Source: Verrucosispora sioxanthis
GTDB lineage: Bacteria > Actinomycetota > Actinomycetes > Mycobacteriales > Micromonosporaceae
Assembly: GCF_010560025.1 (NCBI RefSeq)
Contig: NZ_SAIY01000002.1
Span: 496,001 to 560,000, forward strand
Direction of reading: 5' to 3'
Length of the DNA: 64,000 nt
Shown: piece by piece, positions 23,264-32,273 of the stretch
How the letters are laid out: the number at the start of each line of letters is the position of its first letter
Position numbering within the stretch: position 1 is the stretch's first letter
Translations under genes and position numbers: made by a program
The notes under the pieces: generated by a model
The model's database searches: none
What the model was told of the DNA's origin: nothing
What the model saw: only the letters and a program-made list of their open reading frames with translations

Positions 23264-25291
23264 TCAGTGCGTCGCGCGACCTCCGGCACCCGCCGGCACC
23301 CGTGTGGCCCGGGCCGGCCGGACGAACCAGGCCAGCACCACGCTCGCCACGAAGAGCACCAGAAGGTAAGAACCGAGTGTAGTCAGACCAATACTCACGA
23401 TTCCGGCGATCGTCGCCACTGCCAGCACCACCGATCGCCCCTCCCAGCCCAGGGTGGCCGCGTGCAGCGGCGGTGCCGGTTGCCGTTTCTCCAGCCGGGC
23501 GACCAGATCGTAGTGGTGCAGGGTGAGCACGAAGAGGTACCCGAAGATCAGCCAGAGGGGTGCTCCGCCGATCAGCCCGACCGCGATGGCGAACAGGAAC
23601 TCGGCCGCCCGCAGCGCCGCCGGCACCAGCCAGTCCAGCGGCCCGTTGTGGGCCGCCCGCGCCCCGGCCGCGCCGGCCAGCAGCACCAGCAGCGCCACCG
23701 GCACCGCGACCCACGACACCGCCGGCAGGCGGAGCACCAGCCCGAGCAGGAGCAGGATCGCCGCGCCGAGCGCCGCCACCACCGCGAGCGCCAGCGGCCC
23801 CGGTCGCCGCAGCACCGGTAGCCGGGCGGCCAGCGGACCGTCGTCGCGGTGCAGGGTCGCGTCCAGCGTGTCCAGCACCGGCACCCACATCCAGCGGGCC
23901 CGCAGCGTACGCAGCCCACCGGTGTACGCGAACGCCAGCGCCCCCCAGGTCAGCACCGCCAACAGCGCGATCCGCTGGTCGAAGAGCGCCACGGCCAGCG
24001 AGATCAACGCCCACCGTTCCCCGATCGGGAAGACCACCGTGCGCTTGAGCCAGTACGACACCGAGCCGGTGTCCGCCTGCACCCGGGTCGACGCCGCGTT
24101 CAGCCGGTCACCGATGCCCCCGCCACCGCCGCCGACGCTCTTCGGCCGGCGCGCCGCCTCGTCGTGCAACACGCCGTACCACGCGTCGGTCATGTGCCGC
24201 ACGGTCTGCATGGTCATCGCGGCGATCGCGAGGGCCCAGCCGTACCGGAACCCGGCCTGGGTCGCGCCGAGGCCGAGCCCCGCGTAGACGAGGTACTCCT
24301 TCGCCCGGTCGGCCATCGTGTCCAGCCAGCCGCCCCAGGCGCTGAAGTTGCGGGTGTAACGCGCCAGCTGACCGTCCACGCAGTCCAGCACGAAGCCGAG
24401 GTAGAGCAGCACCGCACCGACCACCAGCAGCGGCCGGCCACCGGCGGCGAACAGCGCCGCCGCGGCCACCGCGAAGGCCACCGACACCATGGTCACCGCC
24501 GTCGGGCTCAACCCCACCCGGGCGCAGGCCTTGGTGACGTACGGCGACCAGGTGCTGACGAAGTAGGTGGTGAAGAAGTCGTCCTTCTCCTTCACCGACA
24601 GCCGCAGCTCGGCCCGGTCCTCGTCGACCGCGGCCACCGCCGCCTCCGCCCGGCTCAGGCCGGTGGCCTCGTCGACCCGGTGCGCGACGAGCAGGCGTAC
24701 CCGGTGCGCGAAGACCAGCGCACCCTGCCCGGTGAGGGCGGCGAAGAGCCGGTCCACGGCGGGCCCGGCCGCCGCGTCCGACCGCTCGACCGGCCGGGTC
24801 GACTCGAACAGGTCGACCGGGACGGCTCCGGCCGGTAGCCGACCGGCGGCGACCGCACGGGCGGCGGCCACCAGCGCCGACACGTCCTCCCGACCCACCC
24901 GCACCGCGCCACCGAAGGTGCCGGTGGCCGCGCCGCCCGCCAACTGCTCGGGGCGGCCCGCCTCGACCACCTGGCCGCGCTCCTCGCGCAGCACCGTGCG
25001 ACCCTCGGTGGGCGGATCGGTGAGCACCAGGGCCACGGTCGGCCCGACCGGGCTGGTCAACAGGTGCCGCAGCACGGCCGTGTGCGCGACCAGGTCGACC
25101 CCGCTGACCACCACCGGGCCGTCGGCCGAGCCCGCCAGATCGGCCAGTTCGTCAAGGTCGGCAACCACCCGTACCTCGCTCGCGCCGGCCCGGTGCCACT
25201 GGTCGGCCAGCCGGTCGCCAATCGTCTCGCCGGTCTCCGTCGACAGGCTCGCGGCCGGTGATCCGGCGGCGAGCACGATCGCGAGGGTCAC
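23264..25291 (-). CDS. fusion of nucleotidyltransferase-like and CDP-alcohol phosphatidyltransferase domains
   Basis: A 675-residue protein. Residues 1-220 look like a degenerate nucleotide-sugar transferase fold ([11 protein letters not shown] start, [11 protein letters not shown], but no clear catalytic signature). Residues about 240-430 carry the CDP-alcohol phosphotransferase motif DCVDGQLAR with a distal GGWLDTMAD, giving the four metal Asp residues 303, 306, 324 and 328. Six or more further membrane helices follow to the C-terminus ([21 protein letters not shown] and others). It starts at a GTG overlapping the stop of the ABC ATPase. It probably transfers a phospho-alcohol or phospho-sugar head group onto a lipid for the surface polymer. 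The fusion resembles archaeal inositol-phosphate cytidylyltransferase/phosphotransferase enzymes in layout. Confidence 0.82.
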   Translation of the reverse strand: MTLAIVLAAGSPAASLSTETGETIGDRLADQWHRAGASEVRVVADLDELADLAGSADGPVVVSGVDLVAHTAVLRHLLTSPVGPTVALVLTDPPTEGRTVLREERGQVVEAGRPEQLAGGAATGTFGGAVRVGREDVSALVAAARAVAAGRLPAGAVPVDLFESTRPVERSDAAAGPAVDRLFAALTGQGALVFAHRVRLLVAHRVDEATGLSRAEAAVAAVDEDRAELRLSVKEKDDFFTTYFVSTWSPYVTKACARVGLSPTAVTMVSVAFAVAAAALFAAGGRPLLVVGAVLLYLGFVLDCVDGQLARYTRNFSAWGGWLDTMADRAKEYLVYAGLGLGATQAGFRYGWALAIAAMTMQTVRHMTDAWYGVLHDEAARRPKSVGGGGGGIGDRLNAASTRVQADTGSVSYWLKRTVVFPIGERWALISLAVALFDQRIALLAVLTWGALAFAYTGGLRTLRARWMWVPVLDTLDATLHRDDGPLAARLPVLRRPGPLALAVVAALGAAILLLLGLVLRLPAVSWVAVPVALLVLLAGAAGARAAHNGPLDWLVPAALRAAEFLFAIAVGLIGGAPLWLIFGYLFVLTLHHYDLVARLEKRQPAPPLHAATLGWEGRSVVLAVATIAGIVSIGLTTLGSYLLVLFVASVVLAWFVRPARATRVPAGAGGRATH

Positions 25292-26034
25292 CGCGGAACC
25301 GCGTCGTGGTACGCGGCCAGCGCCTCGGCGATCGTGCCGTCGACGCTCAGCCGGCCCGCGTCGAGGAAGAGCCCCCGACGGCAGAACCGGGTCAGATCCT
25401 TTTCGTTGTGTGACACCAGCACCAGAGTGCGCCCCTCCCCGAGCAGACGGTCGATGGTCGTGTAGCACTTCTTGCGGAACTCGGCGTCGCCGACCGCCGT
25501 CACCTCGTCCATCAGCAGGATCGGGTGCGGCAGGTGCGAGATGATCGCGAACCCGAGCCGCACCTTCATGCCGGACGAGTAGTGCCGCACCGAGGTGTCG
25601 ATGGCGCGTTCCACCTGCTCACCAGCGAACGAGACGATCTCGTCGAAGTGCCGTTTCAGGTAGCCCGACGACAGCCCGTGCAGGCCGCCCACCAGGTAGA
25701 GGTTCTCCCGCCCGGTCAGGTCGTTGGAGAAGCCGGCGGAGAGTTCGAGCAGCGGCGCGACGTCGCCGTCGACCCGGATGCGACCTTCGTCGGGGATCAG
25801 CACCCCGGCGATCAGCCGTAGCAGGGTGCTCTTGCCGGTGCCGTTGCGACCGATCACCCCGACGGTCTCCCCCGGCGTGACCGAGAAGGAGACGTCGCGC
25901 AGCGGCCAGAACCGGCCGTCGGAGGCACCCCTCGTACCCCGGTGGATGAACAGCTCCCGCAGCCGCAGCTGCCGGCGGCGGTTGCGGACGAACCGGATGC
26001 CGAGGCCCTCCGCCTCGATGATCGGCCCACCCAT
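25288..26034 (-). CDS. ABC transporter ATPase for polysaccharide/teichoic acid export (TagH-like)
   Basis: A 248-residue ATPase of the TagH/RfbE/Wzt type: Walker [10 protein letters not shown], a signature YSSGM, and Walker B ILLMDEV followed by [11 protein letters not shown], which is typical of polymer exporters. The early [20 protein letters not shown] stretch replaced by [15 protein letters not shown] is a substrate-coupling region. There is no C-terminal carbohydrate-binding module. ATG 26034 shares one base with the stop of the permease gene, and its own stop overlaps the next gene by four bases, so the operon is tightly coupled. Confidence 0.9.
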   Translation of the reverse strand: MGGPIIEAEGLGIRFVRNRRRQLRLRELFIHRGTRGASDGRFWPLRDVSFSVTPGETVGVIGRNGTGKSTLLRLIAGVLIPDEGRIRVDGDVAPLLELSAGFSNDLTGRENLYLVGGLHGLSSGYLKRHFDEIVSFAGEQVERAIDTSVRHYSSGMKVRLGFAIISHLPHPILLMDEVTAVGDAEFRKKCYTTIDRLLGEGRTLVLVSHNEKDLTRFCRRGLFLDAGRLSVDGTIAEALAAYHDAVPR

Positions 26035-26861
26035 CAGAGTTCCTTGAGCACGGCGGGTTCGAGCCGGCGGAACGCCCACCAGCCGGCCACGAGCAGCAGC
26101 AGGCTGGTACCGATGGTGGTGGCGAGCAACCGGGCATCCGGGAACTCGTCCGGGTACCACACCGCGTGGTGCAGTTGGAAGATGCCGACCAGGGGGTTGA
26201 GTTCGTAGCTCACCCGGAGCCAGCCCGGCAGGCCGGAGTCGCGGACCAGGCTCAGCGGGTAGATGATCGGCGTGGCGTAGAAGAGCACCCGGATGACCAG
26301 GCGCATGAACCGCTCCACGTCGCGCATCAGCACGTTGAACGCGGACAGCAGCAACGCCAGCCCGATCAGCAGGATCGCCTGCACCAGCACCGCGAGCGGC
26401 AGGGCGAGCAGCGACCAACTCGGTTCGATCCGGCCCTGTGCCGCGTACCAGACCGCGATGGCGACGAGGATCGGCAGGCCGGCGGCGTACTCGGCGAAGC
26501 GGCCGGCGACCCGGCCGACCGGGAAGACCTGCCGGGGCACGTTCATCGTGGTGATCAGCCGGGCCTGGCCGGTGAGCGCGTGGGTGGCCTCACTCAACGC
26601 CGAGCTGGTCCACATCCAGGCGAAGATCCCGGTGATCAGGAACAGCGGGTACGACCCGGCGGCCTCGCCGAGATGCCGGTTGGTGTCGCGGGAGTAGAGC
26701 ACGCCGAAGACGAACCAGTAGATCGCGCCCATGCCCAGCGGCTCGATCAACGACCAGAGGTAGCCCAGCACCGACTGCTGGTACTTCACCGCGAGGTCGC
26801 GCCGGACCAGGATGCGCAGCGAGCCGCGGTGCGACCACAACGCCCCGACGCCAGAGGTCAC
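26034..26861 (-). CDS. ABC-2 type polysaccharide export permease (TagG-like)
   Basis: A 275-residue permease with six membrane helices of the ABC-2/TagG/Wzm class. [28 protein letters not shown] is the amphipathic N-terminal segment and [13 protein letters not shown] a conserved loop-helix. With the downstream ATPase it would form the exporter for the glycopolymer made by the next two genes. It is the first gene of the operon; the promoter should lie in the 64-base gap before the serine dehydratase stop. Confidence 0.9.
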   Translation of the reverse strand: MTSGVGALWSHRGSLRILVRRDLAVKYQQSVLGYLWSLIEPLGMGAIYWFVFGVLYSRDTNRHLGEAAGSYPLFLITGIFAWMWTSSALSEATHALTGQARLITTMNVPRQVFPVGRVAGRFAEYAAGLPILVAIAVWYAAQGRIEPSWSLLALPLAVLVQAILLIGLALLLSAFNVLMRDVERFMRLVIRVLFYATPIIYPLSLVRDSGLPGWLRVSYELNPLVGIFQLHHAVWYPDEFPDARLLATTIGTSLLLLVAGWWAFRRLEPAVLKEL

Positions 26862-26925
26862 CGCCGCCTCCCGCCTGCTGAACGGACGACAGGTTAGCAG
26901 CCGGTGAACGCCGCCCGACGAGCAC

Positions 26926-28314
26926 TCAGCACTCGATCACGTTGACGGCCAGGCCACCGCGCGCCGTCTCCTTGTACTTGATTTTCATGTCGGCACCGGT
27001 CTCCCGCATGGTCTTGATGACCTTGTCGAGCGAGACGGCGTGCACGCCGTCCCCGCGCAGCGCGAGCCGGGCGGCGGTGATCGCCTTGATGCTAGCCACC
27101 GCGTTGCGCTCGATGCACGGGATCTGCACCAGGCCACCGACCGGGTCGCAGGTCAGACCCAGGTTGTGCTCCATGCCGATCTCGGCGGCGTTCTCCACCT
27201 GGGCCGGCGTGCCGCCCAGCGCCTCGGCCAGGCCGGCGGCGGCCATCGAGCAGGCCGAACCGACCTCGCCCTGGCAACCCACCTCCGCGCCGGAGATCGA
27301 CGCGTTCTCCTTGAACAGCACCCCGATGGCACCGGCCGCCAGCAGGAACCGCACCACCCCCTCGTCGGAGGCACCCGGCACGAACCGCGTGTAGTAGTGC
27401 AGCACCGCCGGAATGATCCCGGCCGCCCCGTTGGTCGGCGCGGTCACCACCCGACCACCGGCCGCGTTCTCCTCGTTCACCGCCAGCGCGAACAGCGTCA
27501 CCCAGTCCATCACGTGCAACGGGTCGGCGGGCGCAGCCGCGGTCGGGGCGGTGGCGTCGGCCTCCAGGCTGCGACGGAGTTCGGCGGCGCGACGGCGCAC
27601 CTTCAGGCCACCGGGCAGGGTGCCGTCGCGGGTGCAGCCGCGCTCGACGCACTCCCGCATCACCCGCCAGATGTCCAGCAACCCGGCCCGGACGTCCGCC
27701 TCGGCCCGTCGGGACACCTCGTTGGCGAGCATGATCTCGCTGATGGACAGCCCGGTCGTGGCGGTCACGTCGAGCAGCTCCGCGCCGGTGAGGAACGGGT
27801 ACCGGACCGGCGTGCTGTCCGGCTTGATCCGGTCCGCCCCGGCCGCCGCCTCGTCCACCACGAACCCGCCACCCACCGAGTAGTAGGTACGCGTCCGCAC
27901 CTCGGCCCCGCCCGCGTCGTACGCCGAGAAGATCATCCCGTTCGGGTGGTACGGCAACGACCGGCGACGGTGCAGCGTCAGGTCCCGTTCCGGGTCAAAG
28001 TCGATCTCGTGCGTACCCAGCAGGGGCAGCCGGTGCTCCGCCCGGATCCGGCCGACCCGCCCCTCGACGCTGTCCGTGTCGACCGTCTCGGGCGCCTCGC
28101 CCGCGAGGCCGAGCAGCACCGCCCGGTCGCTGCCGTGCCCGTGCCCGGTGGCGCCGAGGGAACCGAACAGCTCGGCCCGTACCCGGGCGGTGTCGGTGAG
28201 CAGACCGTCGGCCTTGAGTCCGGCGACGAAGGTACGCGCCGCCCGCATCGGCCCCACCGTGTGTGAGCTGGACGGCCCGATACCCACACTGAACAGGTCG
28301 AACACGCTGATCAT
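26926..28314 (-). CDS. sdaA: L-serine ammonia-lyase (single-chain, iron-sulfur)
   Basis: A 462-residue enzyme converting L-serine to pyruvate and ammonia. The N-terminal beta domain begins [21 protein letters not shown] and the alpha domain holds the [4Fe-4S] cysteines in [14 protein letters not shown] and [18 protein letters not shown]. Length and order match the single-polypeptide type found in actinobacteria and E. coli. An ATG preceded by GAGAAGG fixes the start. It stands alone, and its upstream leader contains two hairpins. Confidence 0.95.
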   Translation of the reverse strand: MISVFDLFSVGIGPSSSHTVGPMRAARTFVAGLKADGLLTDTARVRAELFGSLGATGHGHGSDRAVLLGLAGEAPETVDTDSVEGRVGRIRAEHRLPLLGTHEIDFDPERDLTLHRRRSLPYHPNGMIFSAYDAGGAEVRTRTYYSVGGGFVVDEAAAGADRIKPDSTPVRYPFLTGAELLDVTATTGLSISEIMLANEVSRRAEADVRAGLLDIWRVMRECVERGCTRDGTLPGGLKVRRRAAELRRSLEADATAPTAAAPADPLHVMDWVTLFALAVNEENAAGGRVVTAPTNGAAGIIPAVLHYYTRFVPGASDEGVVRFLLAAGAIGVLFKENASISGAEVGCQGEVGSACSMAAAGLAEALGGTPAQVENAAEIGMEHNLGLTCDPVGGLVQIPCIERNAVASIKAITAARLALRGDGVHAVSLDKVIKTMRETGADMKIKYKETARGGLAVNVIEC

Positions 28315-28780
28315 TACTGTGCCTTCTCGCCGTCGCCGGGGTTACCGGTCAGCGGCCGGTCGTGGTCGGCTCCGTACTGCGAAGCCGACCCGGTCGTGGC
28401 CGGTCTCCGGTACGGTCCGGCCCTGGTGACGCCCGGGTGAGGGCGTCCGACCAGCGAGCCTACTACCCGGTCCGCGACCGTGACCGACGCGCGAGCGCTG
28501 TCGAGCTGACGGCGCAGACGAATCACCCCCGGGATGGCGCGGACGGTTCGCCGCGACCGTCACCGCCGAAGAACATCTCTCCCCTTGGCGTCGCAGTTGT
28601 CTTCCCTCGGCGTCGCAGTTGCCCTGATTCCGGGCGGTAGGCGTCGTCCGGAACCCACGCGGGTAAGCACCTACGGGTCAGCGGGGTGGCCTTCCTCCTC
28701 CCGACCGAGGGCGGGGCGGCCATCCGTCTCTAGCGTTGATTCCAGCAGCGGCGGAACGCCGCAGAGGGGAAGTGACACGA
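28315..28780. other. divergent intergenic region with hairpins and a short direct repeat
   Basis: 466 bases between sdaA and the PspC gene, which diverge. I see two hairpins on the sdaA side: GTCGGCTCCG/CGAAGCCGAC (28365-28389) and GACGCCC/GGGCGTC (28428-28447). On the other side is a direct repeat of GGCGTCGCAGTTG (28587-28599 and 28609-28621). No open frame is convincing and no known riboswitch consensus is visible. Confidence 0.5.
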
Positions 28781-28987
28781 ATGAGCCGCAAACTCGTCCG
28801 GCCCCGCCAGGGGCGCATGCTCGCTGGTGTCTGCGCCGGCCTGGCCCGGCGCTTCGGCACGTCGGCCGGGATGATCCGGCTGCTGTTCCTGCTGTCGCTA
28901 CTGCTCCCGGGCACCCAGGTGATCGTCTACCTGGCGCTCTGGATCATCATGCCCAACGAGGACCGCCACCTGGCCACCAGCCACTGA
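28781..28987 (+). CDS. PspC domain-containing small membrane protein
   Basis: A 68-residue protein with the PspC signature KLVRPRQGRMLAGVCAGLARRFGTS followed by a membrane helix (MIRLLFLLSLLLPGTQVIVYLALWII). ATG 28781 has AGGGGAAGTG upstream. PspC proteins take part in envelope-stress sensing; in actinobacteria short standalone versions are common. Role here is inferred from the domain only. Confidence 0.88.
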   Translation: MSRKLVRPRQGRMLAGVCAGLARRFGTSAGMIRLLFLLSLLLPGTQVIVYLALWIIMPNEDRHLATSH

Positions 28988-29024
28988 CCCCCACCCACAC
29001 ACCCCGCCCACCGCCGCCGAGAGC

Positions 29025-29084
29025 GCAACTTCAGGGTTGTTGCTGTATCCGGCGCGCGGCAGGCGACAACAACCCTGAAGTTGC
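29025..29084. repeat. 18-bp perfect inverted repeat (AACTTC/GAAGTT family, copy 1)
   Basis: GCAACTTCAGGGTTGTTG (29025-29042) and CAACAACCCTGAAGTTGC (29067-29084) are perfect arms with a 24-base loop. It lies 38 bases after the PspC stop and 46 bases from the stop of the convergent DUF4230 gene, so it can act as a bidirectional terminator. The arm sequence is shared with the element at 47729. Confidence 0.85.
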
Positions 29085-29129
29085 TGCCGCCTGGCGGCGC
29101 ACGGCGGGGGGTGGGGTGGGGTGGGGTGG

Positions 29130-29882
29130 TCAGGGGGCGATGTAGGTGACGGTGACCTGTTCGAAGCCGAGCGAGCGGAGCAGCCCCTCCAGCATCTTGC
29201 GGGTGTTCTCCTCGGCGCGGGCGTTCAGGCCGCTGTCCCGGGCGGCCGCGGTGATCCGGTCCTCGGCCAGCCGGTAGACCTCCTGCTGCCGGTTCGGGTC
29301 ACCGCCGATCAGGTCACCGACGCGGTTGAGCAGGCCGCGTTCCTCCGCGAAGACGTAGCTCTTCTCCAGGTCGAGGTTGGTCTCGGCGAGTTGCGGCGCC
29401 GGCAGCTTGATCTCGACCGACTTGCCGTCGGCCGACTGCACGATCGCCCCCTCGGTGAGGGTGGTGAAGTCGACGTACGCCTCGACGCTGCCCGACCCGA
29501 CGAACAAGGTCCGCTGGTTGAGCAGCCAGTCCGGCACGTTGCGCCGGTCGTTCTGCAGGTCGACCACGACCTGGAAGTTGCCCTCGGCGGCCACGTAGCG
29601 GCTGAGGTCCTGCATCGACTCCAGCAGCGCGGGCTGCGTGCGGTCGGTCTGTTCCTTGGCGAACGGGTTGCGGAACTCGGGCAGGAGCCCGGTGGTCTGC
29701 ACGCCGAGCAGCACCACCACCGCGAGCGCAGCGGCGCCGAGCACCCAGAGCAGGGCGCGGACCGCTCCGCCGCCCGAGCGCGGAGCAGGCGGTGGTGTGT
29801 CCGCGTCGTCCGTGAGCACATCGCCCGACCGGTTGTCGGTAAACCTGCTGGTGGGCTCGTTGATGTCGCCGTCGCGTGCCAT
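29130..29882 (-). CDS. DUF4230 domain-containing membrane protein
   Basis: A 250-residue protein: cytoplasmic Pro/Asp-rich N-terminus, one membrane helix (about 42-63, ALLWVLGAAALAVVVLLG), then a DUF4230 extracytoplasmic domain (about 85-250) with ESMQDLSRYVAAEGNFQVVVD and VGSGSVEAYVDF as recognisable strands. ATG 29882 is preceded by GTGAGGG. The function of the domain is unknown. It is transcribed alone, convergent with the PspC gene. Confidence 0.82.
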   Translation of the reverse strand: MARDGDINEPTSRFTDNRSGDVLTDDADTPPPAPRSGGGAVRALLWVLGAAALAVVVLLGVQTTGLLPEFRNPFAKEQTDRTQPALLESMQDLSRYVAAEGNFQVVVDLQNDRRNVPDWLLNQRTLFVGSGSVEAYVDFTTLTEGAIVQSADGKSVEIKLPAPQLAETNLDLEKSYVFAEERGLLNRVGDLIGGDPNRQQEVYRLAEDRITAAARDSGLNARAEENTRKMLEGLLRSLGFEQVTVTYIAP

Positions 29883-29979
29883 CGCCCTCACCGTCCTCGT
29901 CAGACGCCGTCTCTGGTGATGACGGTAAGCCCAACCTACGACAGCCGCTCGCCGAGCCCGTCAGATGAACGGGCCAGGT

Positions 29980-31140
29980 TCAGGTGAACGCCGAGACGCC
30001 GGTGAGCCGCTGCCCGACCACCAGCTGATGGATCTCCGAGGTGCCCTCGTAGGTCAGCACGCTCTCCAGGTTGTTGGCGTGCCGCATCACCGGATAGTCC
30101 CCGGAGACCCCGTTGGCGCCGAGGATGGTCCGGCACTGCCGGGCGATCGCCAACGCCTCCCGTACGTTGTTCAGCTTGCCGACGCTCACCTGTTCCGGGC
30201 GCAGTCTTCCGCCGTCGGCCAGCCGGCCGAGCTGAAGCGCCAGCAGGTAACCCTTGTTCCACTCGACCGCCATGTCGGCGAGCTTCGCCTGGGTGAGCTG
30301 GAAACCGGCCAGCGGCCGACCGAACTGGGTGCGGGTCGTCGCGTACGTCAGGGCGGTCTCCAGGCAGTCGCGGGCCGCGCCGAGCGCGCCCCAGACGATG
30401 CCGTGCCGGGCCTCGGTCAGGCAGCTCAGCGGCGCTTTCAATCCGGTCGCGTCGGGCAGCCGCGCGTCCGCCGGCAGCCGCACGCCGTCGAGGGAGATCT
30501 CCCCGGTCGACGAGGCGCGCAGCGACATCTTCCGGGTGATCTCCCGCGCCGTCACCCCCGCCGTGTCCATCGGTACGACGAAACCCCGGACGCCCTCGTC
30601 GGTGCGTGCCCAGATCACCGCCACGTCGGCGATCGGCGCGTTCGTGATCCACATTTTGCTGCCGTCGAGCACCCAGTCGTCGCCGTCGCGGCGCGCCCGG
30701 GTGGCCATCGAGGCCGGGTCGGAGCCGTGGTCGGGCTCGGTCAGCCCGAACGAGCCGATCGCCTCGCCGGCCGCCATCGCCGGCAGCCAGCGCTGCTTGT
30801 GCTCCTCGCTGCCGTAGCGCCAGATCGCGTACATGGCCAGCGAGCCCTGCACCGAGACCAGCGACCGGACACCCGAGTCACCGGCCTCCAGTTCCAGACA
30901 GGCCAACCCGTACGCGACGGCCGTCGAGCCGGCGCAGCCGTACCCGGTCAGGTGCATGCCGAGCAGGCCGAGCTTGCCGAACTCGCGGGCCAGTTCGCGG
31001 GCCGGCACCTGGCCGGCCTCGTACCAGCCGGCGACGTGCGGACGGACCAGATCGTCGACCACCCGGCGCACGACGGCGCGGATCGCACGCTCCTCCTCGG
31101 TCAGCGACCCGTCCAGGTCGAGCAGGTCGACGGGGGTCAC
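29980..31140 (-). CDS. acyl-CoA dehydrogenase (glutaryl-CoA dehydrogenase-like)
   Basis: A 386-residue flavoenzyme. The substrate/FAD-binding loops GSFGLTEPDHGSDPASM and WITNAPIADV are present, and the catalytic Glu lies in YEGTSEIHQLVVGQRLTG. The SVQGSLAMYAIWRYGSEEHKQRWLP stretch and the RTQFGRPLAGFQLTQAKLADM segment place it close to glutaryl-CoA dehydrogenases. It would oxidise and possibly decarboxylate a short dicarboxyl-CoA. The GTG start at 31140 overlaps the stop of the upstream 101-aa gene by four bases, so it is translationally coupled to that gene. Confidence 0.9.
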   Translation of the reverse strand: MTPVDLLDLDGSLTEEERAIRAVVRRVVDDLVRPHVAGWYEAGQVPARELAREFGKLGLLGMHLTGYGCAGSTAVAYGLACLELEAGDSGVRSLVSVQGSLAMYAIWRYGSEEHKQRWLPAMAAGEAIGSFGLTEPDHGSDPASMATRARRDGDDWVLDGSKMWITNAPIADVAVIWARTDEGVRGFVVPMDTAGVTAREITRKMSLRASSTGEISLDGVRLPADARLPDATGLKAPLSCLTEARHGIVWGALGAARDCLETALTYATTRTQFGRPLAGFQLTQAKLADMAVEWNKGYLLALQLGRLADGGRLRPEQVSVGKLNNVREALAIARQCRTILGANGVSGDYPVMRHANNLESVLTYEGTSEIHQLVVGQRLTGVSAFT

Positions 31141-31442
31141 TCGACCGCCTCGGCGAGCACGAGCACCCGGGCGTGGATCTGGTTGCGCTGTTGCAGCGCG
31201 GCACGCAGTGCCCGGTGCAGGCCGTCCTCCAGGTAGAGACCGCCGTTCCACTGCACGACGTGCGGAAACAGGTCACCGTAGAAGGTGGAGTCCTCGGCGA
31301 GGAGCTTGTCCAACGCCAGCTCGCGCTTGGTGGTGATGAGCTGGTCCAGGCGCAGTGGGCGGGGCGGAATCTCCGCCCACTGCTTCAGAGTCAGGTTGTG
31401 TTCCGGATAGGGACGCCCGTCCCGGACCGCTCTGAAGATCAC
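31137..31442 (-). CDS. conserved 101-aa protein with ParB/Srx-like C-terminal motif
   Basis: A 101-residue cytoplasmic protein beginning VIFRAVRDGRPYPEHNLT. The C-terminal half reads VVQWNGGLYLEDGLHRALRAALQQRN and then a short IHARVLVL strand. The DGLHRALRA segment looks like the DGHHR loop of the ParB/sulfiredoxin fold, so a nuclease- or nucleotide-binding-like domain is possible (inference). I know of close relatives across actinobacteria but no established function. GTG 31442 has GGGAGGGGAG upstream. The stop overlaps the acyl-CoA dehydrogenase start (GTGA). Confidence 0.72.
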   Translation of the reverse strand: MIFRAVRDGRPYPEHNLTLKQWAEIPPRPLRLDQLITTKRELALDKLLAEDSTFYGDLFPHVVQWNGGLYLEDGLHRALRAALQQRNQIHARVLVLAEAVE

Positions 31443-31594
31443 GACGGACGCTCCCCTCCCCCGGCCGGGCCGGTACCACGACACCGGGCCGGGTCGCGGT
31501 ACGGCGCCGCGACCTGCGGCGCCGATGACCGTGCCAGCGTAGCCGGACCCCGCACCCCACGTTCTGTTCCCTGATGCCAGTTTCGCGACCGGGC

Positions 31595-31613
31595 GTCCGG
31601 TTCTCAACCGGAC
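31595..31613 (-). terminator. hairpin after the nitroreductase gene
   Basis: GTCCGGTT (31595-31602) and AACCGGAC (31606-31613) form a perfect 8-bp stem with a three-base loop, 17 bases beyond the nitroreductase stop. Flanking GTTTCG/CGAAAC copies allow an alternative pairing. There is no T-run. Confidence 0.5.
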
Positions 31614-31630
31614 GAAACCACCGGTTCGGG

Positions 31631-32233
31631 TCAGCTCCACCGCCCCCGCCGAACGACCTCGTCCACCGGACGGCGTCCGCGACGCAGCGACGGTGACCGG
31701 TGGTCGGCCGCTCGATAACCGACAGTGAGGGCACCGATCGGGTGGTACGCCTCCGGCACACCGAACGCCTCCCGATAGGACTCCAGTCGCTGCGGTGGGA
31801 TGCCGAAGAAACAGGAACCCAGCCCCTCGTCCACGGCGGTGAGCATCATCAGCAACGCGGCGAAGCCGGTGTCGACGAACCAGTAGGGCACCGGCCAACG
31901 ATCCGTCGACCGGTCCGCCCAGCCCTTGTCGGGCTCCGCGTACCGCTCCAGGTAGACCGAGCGGTTGGCGTGCGGCACCACGATCAGCGGGGCCCGGCGC
32001 ATCCCGGTCAGCCAGCGCTGCATCCCGCCGCCCTCCGGGGTGCTGGCCACCCAGAACCGCTCCCGGTCCTCCGGCGACTCCAGCACCAGGAAGCCCCAGC
32101 CCTGCGAGAACCCGGCCGACGGGGCGCGCACCGCGTGCTCCAGCAGCCGTTCCAGCACCTCCGGCGGGACCGGCCGGTCCGGGTCGTAGTTGCGCACCAT
32201 CCGGCGCCGCCGGACCACCTCCGCGAACTCCAC
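31631..32233 (-). CDS. nitroreductase family FMN oxidoreductase
   Basis: A 200-residue nitroreductase: VEFAEVVRRRRMVRNYDPDRPV at the start (FMN-phosphate arginines), APSAGFSQGWGF, then GLGSCFFGIPPQ and a VGYRAADHRSPSLRRGRRP tail contacting FMN phosphate. GTG 32233 has GAGGAG six bases upstream and matches where relatives begin. The frame is open to a GTG at 32281, which would overlap the epimerase gene. Substrate unknown. It is the last gene of a minus-strand run with the epimerase. Confidence 0.88.
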   Translation of the reverse strand: MEFAEVVRRRRMVRNYDPDRPVPPEVLERLLEHAVRAPSAGFSQGWGFLVLESPEDRERFWVASTPEGGGMQRWLTGMRRAPLIVVPHANRSVYLERYAEPDKGWADRSTDRWPVPYWFVDTGFAALLMMLTAVDEGLGSCFFGIPPQRLESYREAFGVPEAYHPIGALTVGYRAADHRSPSLRRGRRPVDEVVRRGRWS

Positions 32234-32273
32234 GCCGTACTCCTCACTTGCCCGCCCGGTCGACGACCGGACG

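Noticed and set aside
21041..23821. 926-codon plus-strand frame opposite the GT2/TagF-like gene
   Set aside because: His/Gln/Arg/Pro-rich shadow; the opposite strand has clear catalytic motifs and coding bias.
28315..28520. Glycine-type riboswitch upstream of the serine dehydratase
   Set aside because: Hairpins are present but none of the conserved glycine aptamer blocks can be found.
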